From Gammaproteobacteria bacterium (GTDB taxonomy: Bacteria > Pseudomonadota > Gammaproteobacteria > Pseudomonadales > Pseudohongiellaceae): a stretch of DNA of 64,000 nucleotides. Location: positions 1 through 64,000 of the forward strand of contig CANGUU010000003.1 of NCBI GenBank assembly GCA_947457195.1, read 5' to 3'. This document shows, piece after piece, positions 18,069-26,568 of this stretch. The notes beneath the pieces are model-generated. The model had not been told where the DNA came from. It saw only the letters and a list, made by a program, of their open reading frames with translations, and did not search any database. The position numbers and the translations under genes were made by a program. Within the stretch, counting starts at the first letter, position 1; each line of letters opens with the position of its first letter.

Positions 18069-19286
18069 TCAGCGCTCGCGCAGGTAGTCTTCGTTGCGGT
18101 GGCCGGTATCGATGAGGTAGCTGTCGTTGATTGCCGCCAGCGATACGGTACCGCTGCCACGCATGCAGATGGCCAGTTCGCGGTTGAGCAGATCGATGAC
18201 CCGCTCCACCCCGGCCTGACCGAAGGCGCCGAGCCCCCAGCAGTAAGGGCGACCGATACCGACGCCGCTGGCGCCGATGGCCAACGCCTTGAACACATCC
18301 GTGCCGCGGCGCACACCGCCGTCGACCATGACCGGTACGCGCCCGTTCACCGCCTTGACCACCTCCGGCAGGCACTCGATCGTGCCGCGGCCGGTATCGG
18401 TGGCGCGGCCACCATGGTTGGAGACGATGATGCCATCCGCCCCGGCGGCTACGGCGGCTTCGGCGTCCTCGGCCACTTCAAGCCCCTTGATCACCACATT
18501 CATGCGCGTCGCCTCCTTCATGCGCTTGATCACGTCCCAGGTCAGGGCCGGATCGACAAGGCCGCTGCGGGCCAGCCCCTCGAACATGGGTTTCTGCTTG
18601 CCGTCGTAGTGGCACTCTTCGCAGAAGCGCTCGTCCTGGCGGGTCCACAATTCCTGGGTCTCGGTGTTGCGGCCGCCCGGCAGGTCGATGGTGAAGCACA
18701 CCGTGCTGCAGCCGGCCTGCTCGGCGCGCTGCAGCAGCTTGACGGTGTTGTCCCAGACATTGGTGGAGTAGAGCTGGAACCACATGCCCTTGCCGGCGCG
18801 TGCTTCCATGACCTGCTCGATGGGGTCTGAGGCCTGGGTCGAAATCGTCATCCAGGCGTCCTTGGCCGCCGAGGCCCGGGCGGCGCCGGTTTCGGCATCG
18901 CCATGGAAAGCGGCACAACTGCCGATCGGGCTCAGCATGATGGGCGTGGCCGCCGTGGCGCCGAGGAAGTTGATACGGGTGTCGATGGTGGCCACGTTGA
19001 CCAGACGCCGTGGCCGGATCTGGAAGCGGGAATACCCCGTCTGGTTGGCATGCAGGGTGCCGTCACCGTCGGTCCCGGAACTCAGGTAGCCCCAGTGCGA
19101 GGCCGGAATCTTTTCGCCCGCCAGTTGCTGCATCTCGAAGACATTGATGACCTCGGACGGATCCTTGATCTTGCTGCCCAGCGATTCTTCCACCTCGGCG
19201 GCAAAGGCCTCGTAGCGGGTAAGCAGCGGACTTGCGGCCAGGAATTGCAGGAAACGACGGCGCGCGTGATGGTTTGGCAGATGCAT
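18069..19286 (-). CDS. FMN-dependent alpha-hydroxyacid dehydrogenase with Tat-like export signal
   Basis: 405 residues, close to the LldD/glycolate oxidase family length plus an N-terminal extension. The start ATG (19286) follows GAGGGG. ARRRFLQFLAASPLL (8-22) is a twin-arginine-type signal, unusual for this normally cytosolic or membrane-bound family. The FMN barrel is intact: SPIGSCAAFHGD, GMWFQLY, Lys267 in VVIKGL, catalytic His291 in SNHGGR, and VDGGVRRGTDVFKALAIGA. Within an insertion before barrel strand 5 is a CEECHYDG motif (Cys222, Cys225) that could bind metal. Predicted oxidation of an L-2-hydroxyacid to a 2-oxoacid, probably on the periplasmic side if exported. The electron acceptor is not evident from the neighbours. 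Confidence 0.85.
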   Translation of the reverse strand: MHLPNHHARRRFLQFLAASPLLTRYEAFAAEVEESLGSKIKDPSEVINVFEMQQLAGEKIPASHWGYLSSGTDGDGTLHANQTGYSRFQIRPRRLVNVATIDTRINFLGATAATPIMLSPIGSCAAFHGDAETGAARASAAKDAWMTISTQASDPIEQVMEARAGKGMWFQLYSTNVWDNTVKLLQRAEQAGCSTVCFTIDLPGGRNTETQELWTRQDERFCEECHYDGKQKPMFEGLARSGLVDPALTWDVIKRMKEATRMNVVIKGLEVAEDAEAAVAAGADGIIVSNHGGRATDTGRGTIECLPEVVKAVNGRVPVMVDGGVRRGTDVFKALAIGASGVGIGRPYCWGLGAFGQAGVERVIDLLNRELAICMRGSGTVSLAAINDSYLIDTGHRNEDYLRER

Positions 19287-19354
19287 GTTCCCCTCGGTGG
19301 GTGACGTTGATCGGGCGGATTGGTGGCCGCAGCGTTTGGCCGCTGCAGCACGGC

Positions 19355-19372
19355 GGCCCCTGCAGAGGGGCC
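19355..19372 (-). terminator. Perfect hairpin just after the GNAT gene
   Basis: Arms 19355-19361 and 19366-19372 (GGCCCCT and its complement) pair perfectly around a four-base loop, beginning five bases past the acetyltransferase stop on the reverse strand. No U-tract follows. Confidence 0.4.
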
Positions 19373-19376
19373 TCGC

Positions 19377-20015
19377 TCAGGCGCCGGATCCGCAGGGTGA
19401 AGGACGGCCGGACTTTAACCAAAACGTCAGTGGTTTAGAAGTCTCGTGGTCCTTGTCGATGTCCTTCCACTGGTAAGCGGCCGCGAGCTCCGGCCGTTTG
19501 CGATAGCCGCGCTTCAGCCAGAAACTGTCGAGGGGCTGGTAGCCGGCAGGGCGCAGCGGGTGGTCGCTCGGCCGTTCCACCGCACAGAACGCATACCAGG
19601 CAAAATCCCGCAGGGAACGGGCATGTGCCTCGCGTTCCTCGAAAAAGCGCACGCCCAAGCCCCTGCCACGGTACTCGGGACGCAGCACGGACTCGGCACA
19701 GTAGAACACCTGGGCAGGATCGAAGCCGGCCTCCCGGAAGGGGCGCTGAAAGCTGTCCTCCTCGGCCGCCAGCGGGATACCGGTCGACGCACCCACCACG
19801 GTCTCGCCGTCGAAGGCCACCACCACCACCGCCTCCGGACTGCGTACGTAGGTTTGCAGGTAGCGTTGCTCGTACGCGAGAGTGCCGTCGTAGAGATAAG
19901 GGAAATCACGGAACACGGCGATACGCAGGCGCGCCACCGCGTCGAGCAGGCCCAGCAAGGCCGGTCCACTGAAGCGTTTTACCGTCAGCGTCGTCACGCG
20001 AGGTCCCCGCAGCAC
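19377..20015 (-). CDS. GNAT-family N-acetyltransferase
   Basis: 212 residues if begun at the GTG at 20015; an alternative GTG at 19997 would shorten it by six. The acetyl-CoA binding motif A is seen as VLRPEYRGRGLGVRFFEEREAHAR, and VVGASTGIPL forms the preceding beta strand. The C-terminal half (FCAVERPSDHPLRPAGYQPLDSFW) is the pattern of a GNAT subfamily common in proteobacteria. The acceptor substrate is unknown. It is transcribed alone, divergent from the ankyrin operon across a 224-base intergenic region. Confidence 0.85.
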   Translation of the reverse strand: MLRGPRVTTLTVKRFSGPALLGLLDAVARLRIAVFRDFPYLYDGTLAYEQRYLQTYVRSPEAVVVVAFDGETVVGASTGIPLAAEEDSFQRPFREAGFDPAQVFYCAESVLRPEYRGRGLGVRFFEEREAHARSLRDFAWYAFCAVERPSDHPLRPAGYQPLDSFWLKRGYRKRPELAAAYQWKDIDKDHETSKPLTFWLKSGRPSPCGSGA

Positions 20016-20101
20016 GTTGAATCGAATGCCATATTAGTAAAGTGACCCTGCCGCCGAAGCCCGAAAATCGAGCATCTATTGTGACACGCGCCGCATTCTC
20101 G

Positions 20102-20130
20102 TTGACGGCTCCGGGGCCGGGGCCTATAAA
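20102..20130 (+). promoter_or_regulatory. Sigma70-type promoter for the ankyrin/DUF1592/DUF1552 operon
   Basis: TTGACG at 20102-20107 and TATAAA at 20125-20130 are separated by exactly 17 bases, the optimal spacing. The ATG of the ankyrin gene lies 110 bases downstream. This is the clearest full promoter I found in the window. Confidence 0.65.
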
Positions 20131-20239
20131 AACCGGCTACATCAAACACCGCGTGCCTGGCGTCCAGGTCACCGGCTGCTGTCAGCCGCGTGGCTTCACG
20201 ACCTGCCATCGCCCGCCCCTCGCTCATGCTGGAGTCACC

Positions 20240-21871
20240 ATGCTGGAGAGCTGTCAGGTTCTGGGGCCTTTCGGTCGGTCAGCCGCCCGGCATGCCCGTC
20301 GTCTCTTCGCGCGTCTCACCGGGCCGGTGCTGCTGGTGTCGGCCGCGCTGGTGGGCGCTGGCGTCAGTGCTGCCGAAGCGACCGGCGGCGATCGCCGGCT
20401 TGCCGATGCGGCCATGCACCGTGACGTTGCCACCGTGGCAGCCTTGCTCAAACAGCGTGTCGATCCGAATGTTCCTGGCGATTTCGGCACCCCGGCGCTG
20501 CTGTGGCTCACCCAGTTCGACGAGGTGGATGCGGTCCGGCAACTGCTCGACGCGGGCGCAGACGTGCAGGCGCTGACGCCACTCGGGGTGAGCGCGCTTT
20601 CGCTCGCCATCGCCAACGGCAGCACCCCGATGGTGCAACTGCTGCTCGAGGCCGGCGCCGATCCGGCACAGCTCGAGCCGGCGGGAGAAACCCTGCTGAT
20701 GAGCGCGGCGGCGATCGGAGTGGACGCCGTGGTCGAAGCACTGCTGGCAGCCGGCGCCACTGTCGACGTGGTCGATGCGACCTACGGGCAGACGGCACTC
20801 ATGGTGGCGGCCCGTGAGGGGCACGCCGCCGTGGTGGAGACCCTGCTGGCCGCGGGCGCAAGCGTCAACCTGCAGACGGTCCAGCGCGGCGAGCCGGTGT
20901 GGGTACGTCCGAATTCCCAACCGGGTTTCGGTTTTGGCGTCGGCATCATCCGCGGCGGCACCCCGGCAGACCGCGGTCGCCGCGACCCGCTGCAAGGGGG
21001 CATGAGTGCCCTGCTTTATGCCGCCAGGAACGGTCACGTGGAAGTCGCGAGACTGCTGCTGGCGGCAGGCGCCGAACTCAACATGCGCGACGCCAATGAA
21101 ATCTGGCCGCTGCTGCTGGCAATCTCCAACAACAACATGGCCATGGCGGAATTCCTGCTGCAGCAGGATGGGGTGCTGATCAACGGACAGGATTTCTACG
21201 GGCGCAGCCCGTTGTGGGAAGCCGTCAATGTGCGCAATCTCTACATCCACAATGAAACCTACGAGCACAGCGTGGAGCGGGCACCGGTGCTCGCCCTGAT
21301 CGCGCACCTGCTGGAGGCGGGAGCCGACCCCGACGTACGCACCCGCGAAACGCCACCGGTCCGTCAGCACATCCTGCCCATCACGGGCACGCTGGAGTGG
21401 GTGGATTTCACAGGGCAGACCCCGTTCCTCGCGGCGGCACTCGCCGGTGATGTCACGGTCATGAAGCTGCTCCTGCAGCATGGGGCGGACCCCATGATCG
21501 GTACCTTTCTCGGTACCTCGCCCCTCATGGCCGCCGCCGGTGTCAATTGGGTGATGCTGCAGACCTATACCGAAGGCGAGGCGCAGTCGCTGGAAGCCGT
21601 CAAGCTTTGCCATTCTCTCGGCATGGATGTGAACCAGGCCAATTCCATGGGCATTACTGCGCTCATGGGTGCTGCCAACCGGGGATCGGACAGCATCATC
21701 CGCTACCTCGTCGAGCAGGGGGCCGACCTCACTCGCCTTGACAATGAAAAGCGCTCGACGCTGGATTGGGCCAAGGGCGTCTTCCTCGCCACCCACCCCG
21801 CCGAGGAAAAGCCATCGTCCGTTGCGCTGCTGGGCGAGTTGCTCAAGGCGCAGGGTAAGGAGATCCGTTGA
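20240..21871 (+). CDS. Exported ankyrin-repeat protein
   Basis: 543 residues from the ATG at 20240, which has GGAG nine bases upstream and begins a long signal/anchor (hydrophobic about 27-45, ending GVSAAEA). The rest is ankyrin repeats, roughly nine to eleven, with the pattern TALMVAAREGHAAVVETLLAAGA and variants such as ALLYAARNGHVEVARLLLAAGA. Two insertions interrupt the array: a Gly/Arg-rich one around residues 215-255 and one around 375-400. Ankyrin arrays bind other proteins; here the likely partner is the cytochrome-like DUF1592 protein whose ATG overlaps this stop by one base (TGATG). Location is probably periplasmic. Confidence 0.88.
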   Translation: MLESCQVLGPFGRSAARHARRLFARLTGPVLLVSAALVGAGVSAAEATGGDRRLADAAMHRDVATVAALLKQRVDPNVPGDFGTPALLWLTQFDEVDAVRQLLDAGADVQALTPLGVSALSLAIANGSTPMVQLLLEAGADPAQLEPAGETLLMSAAAIGVDAVVEALLAAGATVDVVDATYGQTALMVAAREGHAAVVETLLAAGASVNLQTVQRGEPVWVRPNSQPGFGFGVGIIRGGTPADRGRRDPLQGGMSALLYAARNGHVEVARLLLAAGAELNMRDANEIWPLLLAISNNNMAMAEFLLQQDGVLINGQDFYGRSPLWEAVNVRNLYIHNETYEHSVERAPVLALIAHLLEAGADPDVRTRETPPVRQHILPITGTLEWVDFTGQTPFLAAALAGDVTVMKLLLQHGADPMIGTFLGTSPLMAAAGVNWVMLQTYTEGEAQSLEAVKLCHSLGMDVNQANSMGITALMGAANRGSDSIIRYLVEQGADLTRLDNEKRSTLDWAKGVFLATHPAEEKPSSVALLGELLKAQGKEIR

Positions 21872-24138
21872 TGCAGACCCGGCTTCGCCCCCTCTTTCTG
21901 TCCTTCAGCCTGCTGGCCCTGCCGGCGGGCGCCCAGCAGCTGCCGTCCTTGCTGCAGGATTACTGCGTCGGCTGCCACAATGCCGAAGACTGGGCCGGCA
22001 GTCTCGACATGGAATCGCTCGACTTCCAGCACGTAGCGGCGCAGGCGCCGACCTGGGAACTGATCATCCGCAAGCTGCGGGCTGGCATGATGCCGCCGAA
22101 GAGCGAGGCGGCGCCGGAGGCTGTCGCCATCGGCAACTTCATCGCGGATCTGGAATCACGCCTCGACCGCGAGGTGCCTTCGCTGGCGGCCGCCCCCGGC
22201 CTGCACCGACTCAACCGCAACGAGTACCGTAATGCCATCCGCGACCTGTTTGCGCTCGATGTCGATGTAATCCCACTGCTGCCAGCCGACGATGCCACCG
22301 AGGGCTTCGACAACGTGGCCGCCGGTCTGGCGATTTCCCCGGCGCTGATCCAAGGCTATACCTCGGCTGCCATGAAGATCAGCCGCGCCGTGGTCGGCGA
22401 TCTCACTACCACCGTCGGCACCTCCACATACCGCACAGCGCCCACGCTGGCGCAGGACCGCCACGTGGAGGGGCTGCCGCTCGGCACGCGCGGCGGCTTG
22501 CGCGTAGACCACAATTTCCCGCTCGATGCCGAGTATGAATTCACCGTGCGCGGTGGTGCCGGTTTCGGCCGTGACCCGAGCGTGGCCATCGACCTTACGC
22601 TGGATGGCGAACCACTCGACGTGGCGGACACCCGCAAATTCCGGCTGCCCCTCACAGCGGGCCAGCACGTGCTGACCGTGGCGCTGCGCGATACCCGCCG
22701 TCCAACCGGGGTGAACGACATCTATTCGACGTACTCCCGACCGGGCGCCATCAATTCGCTGGAAATCAACGGTCCTTTCAATGCCACCGGTGTCGGCAAT
22801 ACAGCCACGCGCGAGCGGGTGTTCACCTGCGTGCCCGCCAGCAACGACGAGGAGCGCTCCTGCGCCGAGCGGATACTGACCACCGTCGCCACGCAGGCGT
22901 TCCGTGAACCGCTGGACCAGCGTGAGCTCGCGCCTCTGCTGAGTTTTTACGAGCAGGGTCGCGCCCAGGGAACCTTCGACGATGGTATCCAGCAGGCGCT
23001 GGCGCGCATTCTGGTCGACCCTCGCTTCCTGTTCCGCTTCGAAGAAGAACCGGCCGGGCTGGCCGACGGCGAGGAGTACACCATCTCCGACCTCGAACTG
23101 GCGTCGCGGCTGTCTTTCTTCTTGTGGAGCAGCATCCCCGACGATGAACTGCTCGGACTGGCGGAGCGCGGCGAACTGCATGAGCCGGCCACGCTGAAGG
23201 CCCAGGTCAGTCGCATGCTGGCTGACCGTAAGGCACAGGCCCTGGTCGAAAACTTTGCGGGTCAGTGGTTGTTCCTGCGGCAGTTGGCGGCAGTGACACC
23301 GGAAGCGCGTAATTTCGACGACAGTCTGCGTCAGGCCTTCGCCGAGGAAAGCCAATTGCTCATCGGTGCCGTCATCTCCAATGACCGCCCGGTGACCGAG
23401 CTGCTGGATACGCCCTACACCTTCCTGAACGAGCGGCTGGCTCGCCACTACGGGATCGACGGTGTGCGCGGCTCCTGGTTCCGCCGCGTGGATCTGCCGA
23501 CCGAAAGCCCGCGCCGCGGCCTGCTCGGGCAGGGCAGCATCCTGACCATAACCTCCACTGCTTCGCGCACGTCGCCGGTCATCCGTGGTAGCTGGATCCT
23601 CGAAAATCTGCTCGATGCCCCGGTCCCCGCGCCGCCGCCCGGCGTGGAAACCAATCTCGAAGGAGACGGCACTGTCAAGCTGACCAGTTCCATCCGTGAG
23701 CGGCTTGAACAGCATCGCACCGATCCGGTCTGCTCTTCCTGCCACAGCGTGATCGACCCGGTTGGTTTTGCTCTGGAGAACTTCGACCTGGTGGGCACAT
23801 GGCGCACCCAGGATGGGGATTCCCCGGTCGACCCGCGCGGCATTCTGGCCAACGGCACGGCAGTGGCGAGTCCAAACGACCTGCGACAGGCCCTGCTCGG
23901 TCAGTCGGAGCAGTTTGTCCGCACCGTGCTGCAGAAGCTGATGATCTATGCGCTCGGGCGACCCGTCGAATACCATGACATGCCTACGGTCCGCGCGATC
24001 CTGCGCGACGCCCAGAAGGCAGACTACCGTTTCACGGCCCTGGTGGAAGGCATCGTCCAGAGTCCGCAGTTCACGCGTCGGGTGAAGGGGGGCGCAGGCG
24101 AAAGCCATACGGGCCAACCCGCCACGGCGCAACGTTAA
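21871..24138 (+). CDS. DUF1592/DUF1588-type cytochrome-c-like protein (PSD1/DUF1587-1595-1592-1588-1585 architecture)
   Basis: 755 residues with signal peptide (1-22). Domain order: a haem-binding CVGCH (32-36) at the start, DUF1587-like LHRLNRNEYRNAIRDLFALD, DUF1595-like AFREPLDQRELAPLL, DUF1592-like ELASRLSFFLWSSIPDDELL, DUF1588-like GLLGQGSILTITSTASRTSPV followed by a second haem site CSSCH (621-625), and DUF1585-like QKLMIYALGRPVEYHD. Two CxxCH motifs imply a c-type dihaem protein in the periplasm. First described in planctomycetes but frequent in environmental gammaproteobacteria; substrates are unestablished and polymer or aromatic oxidation is speculative. Translationally coupled to the ankyrin gene and followed 30 bases on by DUF1552. 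Confidence 0.9.
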   Translation: MQTRLRPLFLSFSLLALPAGAQQLPSLLQDYCVGCHNAEDWAGSLDMESLDFQHVAAQAPTWELIIRKLRAGMMPPKSEAAPEAVAIGNFIADLESRLDREVPSLAAAPGLHRLNRNEYRNAIRDLFALDVDVIPLLPADDATEGFDNVAAGLAISPALIQGYTSAAMKISRAVVGDLTTTVGTSTYRTAPTLAQDRHVEGLPLGTRGGLRVDHNFPLDAEYEFTVRGGAGFGRDPSVAIDLTLDGEPLDVADTRKFRLPLTAGQHVLTVALRDTRRPTGVNDIYSTYSRPGAINSLEINGPFNATGVGNTATRERVFTCVPASNDEERSCAERILTTVATQAFREPLDQRELAPLLSFYEQGRAQGTFDDGIQQALARILVDPRFLFRFEEEPAGLADGEEYTISDLELASRLSFFLWSSIPDDELLGLAERGELHEPATLKAQVSRMLADRKAQALVENFAGQWLFLRQLAAVTPEARNFDDSLRQAFAEESQLLIGAVISNDRPVTELLDTPYTFLNERLARHYGIDGVRGSWFRRVDLPTESPRRGLLGQGSILTITSTASRTSPVIRGSWILENLLDAPVPAPPPGVETNLEGDGTVKLTSSIRERLEQHRTDPVCSSCHSVIDPVGFALENFDLVGTWRTQDGDSPVDPRGILANGTAVASPNDLRQALLGQSEQFVRTVLQKLMIYALGRPVEYHDMPTVRAILRDAQKADYRFTALVEGIVQSPQFTRRVKGGAGESHTGQPATAQR

Positions 24139-24168
24139 ACGTCAATCAAGGCATCCGGAGGTTCAACC

Positions 24169-25494
24169 ATGGCCACCTTCCTGCGCAAGAAACACCTGGA
24201 CCGCCGCAGCCTGCTGCGCGGAGTCGGCACAGCCCTGGCGCTGCCCTTCCTGGATGCCATGGTGCCGGCGGGCGTTGCTCTGGCCCAGACGGCCGCGGTG
24301 CCGCGGCCGCGCTTCGGCGCCATCTATTTTCCGCACGGCGCCACCATGGCGCGCTGGACACCACCCACCGAGGGCAGGGACTTCAAGTTCAGCGAAATCC
24401 TCACGCCGCTCGAGCATCTGCGCTCCCACCTGAACGTGGTGACCAACCTCAGCCATGCCCAGGCCTATGGACCGGGTGGCGCGACCGGCAACCACAACCG
24501 TTCGTCGGCCGCCTTCCTGAGCGGTGCCAAAGCCGAAATGGGGGCGCAGCCCTACCTCGGCATCACGGCCGACCAACTGGTGGCGCGGCACCTCGGCCAG
24601 GACACGCCGATGCCATCGCTGGAACTGATGACCGAGGAGGCCAGCATCAGCTGCGGCGATGGTAGCTGTGCCTACCGCAACACCATCTCCTGGCAGAACG
24701 AGACATCGCCGCTGCCCATGCAGAACAAGCCGCAGGTGGTCTTCGAGCAGTTGTTCGGGGACGGCGCCGATGCCGTGCAGCGTGACGCCCGGCGTGCGCA
24801 GTCACTGAGCCTGCTCGACTCCGTGACAACCCAGATCAATACACTCGACAAGCAACTGTCCGCCGAAGACCGCAGCAGGCTCGACAAATACCTGACCGAC
24901 ATCCGCGAAATAGAGCGTCGCATCAAGCAGGCAGCCTCGCGCCTCACCGACGACCTCGACATTCCTGGCAAACCGGCCGGCGTACCCAACGACATCGAAG
25001 AACACATCAAGTTGATGTACGAACTGACGGCGCTTGCCTGGCAGACCGAAATCACGCGGGTTTCCACCTTCCTGATGTGCTGCGAACTGTCGGGTACCGT
25101 CTATCCGAAAAGCGGTGTGCGTGACGGATTCCATACGCTTTCGCACCACAGCAATAACGAAGACAACAAGGCGCGCTTTGCCCTCATCAACCGCTACCAC
25201 GTCTCGTTGCTGGCCCAGTTTCTCGACAAACTCGCCTCGATCGAAGATGGCGACGGCAGCCTGCTCGACCATTCGCTGGTGCTGTATGGCAGCGGCATGA
25301 GCGATGGCAATTCCCACAACCACGATCCACTGCCGATTCTGCTGGCCGGGCACGCCGGTGGCACGCTCGAAGGCAATCGCCACCTCGTGCTGCCGGAAAA
25401 AACCCCGATGGCAAACCTGTTGCTCGGCATGCTGGACAAGCTCGGCGTGCCCGAACAGAGCTTCGGCGACAGTACCGGCCCGCTGCCCCTCTGA
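24169..25494 (+). CDS. DUF1552 family protein with Tat signal
   Basis: 441 residues. The N-terminus DRRSLLRGVGTALALPFLDAM carries a twin-arginine motif and hydrophobic segment, so it is likely exported folded. DUF1552 proteins resemble DUF1501/sulfatase-like alkaline-phosphatase-fold proteins; visible pieces are FGAIYFPHGATM, LNVVTNLSHAQAYGPGGATGNHNRSSAAFLSG and VLYGSGMSDGNSHNHDPLPILLAG, rich in His/Asp/Asn that could bind metal. DUF1552 is almost always encoded next to DUF1592 proteins, as here, which suggests a joint periplasmic enzyme system. Start ATG at 24169 follows GGAGG. Confidence 0.9.
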   Translation: MATFLRKKHLDRRSLLRGVGTALALPFLDAMVPAGVALAQTAAVPRPRFGAIYFPHGATMARWTPPTEGRDFKFSEILTPLEHLRSHLNVVTNLSHAQAYGPGGATGNHNRSSAAFLSGAKAEMGAQPYLGITADQLVARHLGQDTPMPSLELMTEEASISCGDGSCAYRNTISWQNETSPLPMQNKPQVVFEQLFGDGADAVQRDARRAQSLSLLDSVTTQINTLDKQLSAEDRSRLDKYLTDIREIERRIKQAASRLTDDLDIPGKPAGVPNDIEEHIKLMYELTALAWQTEITRVSTFLMCCELSGTVYPKSGVRDGFHTLSHHSNNEDNKARFALINRYHVSLLAQFLDKLASIEDGDGSLLDHSLVLYGSGMSDGNSHNHDPLPILLAGHAGGTLEGNRHLVLPEKTPMANLLLGMLDKLGVPEQSFGDSTGPLPL

Positions 25495-25528
25495 TTGGCA
25501 CAGCGCCGCAGATACGGGAAGTGGTTTT

Positions 25529-25581
25529 GCCCGCCATCCGCGCAGGATGGCGGGCGCGATTCCCCTGCCCGCGCAGGCAGG
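25529..25581 (+). terminator. Tandem hairpins after the DUF1552 gene
   Basis: A perfect 11-bp stem (25529-25539 with 25545-25555, five-base loop GCGCA) starts 34 bases after the stop, followed by a second 6-bp stem (25564-25569 with 25576-25581, loop CGCGCA). The two share the core CCGCGCAGG. Neither has a following U-tract. Likely the end of the ankyrin operon transcript. Confidence 0.5.
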
Positions 25582-25640
25582 AAGTTTGCTAACCTCCCGG
25601 CATCACCCCTCGAAGCCCCCGGTCCAGGACGCCTTCGACG

Positions 25641-26087
25641 ATGGCCTGCAACCACACTCTGCTGCACCTCCAGTTTCCGGCCTGTGCCGAGCACATGGCC
25701 GTGGTGCGGCAGAAGTTGCGTGAAATCCTCAGCGCCCATGGGCAGCCTGCCGATGAAACCAACAGCGTGGTACTGGCAGTGGGCGAAGCCTGCATGAACA
25801 TCATCCAGCATGCTTACGGTCCCGACGATCGCGGCGACATCGTGCTGGAAGTGGAGCTGGAGAACGGCACGGCCGGGGAGGCCCGCAGCGAACTGATCTT
25901 CCGGCTGACGGATTTCGCCAGCCGCAAAACCTGCGCAGAGCAGCTCAAATCACGACCACTGGATGAAATCCGGCCAGGTGGGCTCGGTTGTTTCATCATG
26001 CAGCAGGTCATGGACGAGGTGAAATTGCTGAACTGTGACAAGCCTGGCATCAACGTGCTGCAGCTGCGAAAAAAAGTGCAGACTTGA
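25641..26087 (+). CDS. RsbW-like serine kinase / anti-sigma-factor-type ATPase
   Basis: 148 residues, the usual length of RsbW/SpoIIAB proteins. The GHKL ATP-binding fold is clear: N-box VVLAVGEACMNIIQHAY with Glu49, Asn53 and His57; G1 region LTDFASR with Asp91; G2 PGGLGCFIMQQVMDEV (113-126), closely resembling the RsbW block before its last strand. The second residue of the DxGxG motif is changed (Ala93 for Gly), as in several RsbW-type kinases. Such proteins phosphorylate a STAS antagonist on serine and otherwise bind a partner. The next gene encodes a STAS protein with the target serine, which is the strongest functional hint. Whether a sigma factor is involved is unknown; none is in the window. 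Confidence 0.85.
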   Translation: MACNHTLLHLQFPACAEHMAVVRQKLREILSAHGQPADETNSVVLAVGEACMNIIQHAYGPDDRGDIVLEVELENGTAGEARSELIFRLTDFASRKTCAEQLKSRPLDEIRPGGLGCFIMQQVMDEVKLLNCDKPGINVLQLRKKVQT

Positions 26088-26112
26088 TGCACGGTGCCTG
26101 CAGCCGCTGGCG

Positions 26113-26118
26113 TAAAAT
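26113..26118 (+). promoter_or_regulatory. Possible -10 element (TAAAAT) before the STAS gene
   Basis: TAAAAT followed by the GC-rich CGCGCCCGC, one of several similar sites in this window. It lies 118 bases before the STAS start; no convincing -35 is present. Confidence 0.3.
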
Positions 26119-26235
26119 CGCGCCCGCTTGGCAGGGGCAGCAGCCCAGCAGTGGCAAGCAGGCCTGCGGTAACGCAGCCGTGCGGCGAGAAGGGGCAGGG
26201 AGTAGCATGGTGCAGTCTGGGCAGTGTGGGGCGGT

Positions 26236-26565
26236 ATGGAATGTAATCTGAAGTCCGGGGCTGGCTACGATCTGCTGGAACTGAGCGGGGAGGTGGACCT
26301 GCAGTACTCGCCGCAGCTGAGGGAAAAAATCCTCGGTTCCCTGCGCTCCGGTGCCCCGTTGCTGATTGATCTCGGCCGGGTCAGCTACATCGACAGTTCA
26401 GGCATCGCCTCGCTGGTCGAGGGCTTTCAGGCCGCCAAGTCGGCAAAGCTTCCCTACGGCCTCCTGAACATCAGCTCGACGGCGCTGCAGGTACTGACAC
26501 TCACCCGACTCGACAAGATCTTCAATCTCTACACCGATGCAGCACATTTCGAGGCGCAGCTGTAG
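26236..26565 (+). CDS. mlaB: STAS-domain protein, MlaB / RsbV-like
   Basis: 109 residues from the ATG at 26236 (an in-frame GTG sits four codons earlier). A single STAS domain: LLELSGEVDLQYSPQLREKIL, then LLIDLGRVSYIDSSGIASL. Residues Asp53-Ser54-Ser55-Gly56 match the phosphorylation motif of SpoIIAA/RsbV; in E. coli MlaB the corresponding residue is a threonine. Position directly before mlaF (3 bases apart) and small size say it is the cytoplasmic MlaB subunit that binds and activates MlaF, while the kinase upstream suggests it may also be an RsbV-type phospho-switch. Both readings are compatible. Confidence 0.85.
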   Translation: MECNLKSGAGYDLLELSGEVDLQYSPQLREKILGSLRSGAPLLIDLGRVSYIDSSGIASLVEGFQAAKSAKLPYGLLNISSTALQVLTLTRLDKIFNLYTDAAHFEAQL

Positions 26566-26568
26566 GCA

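Noticed and set aside
22156-24132. A 658-codon reverse frame across the DUF1592 gene
   Set aside because: Composition of a shadow frame; the forward product has CxxCH sites and five recognisable domains.
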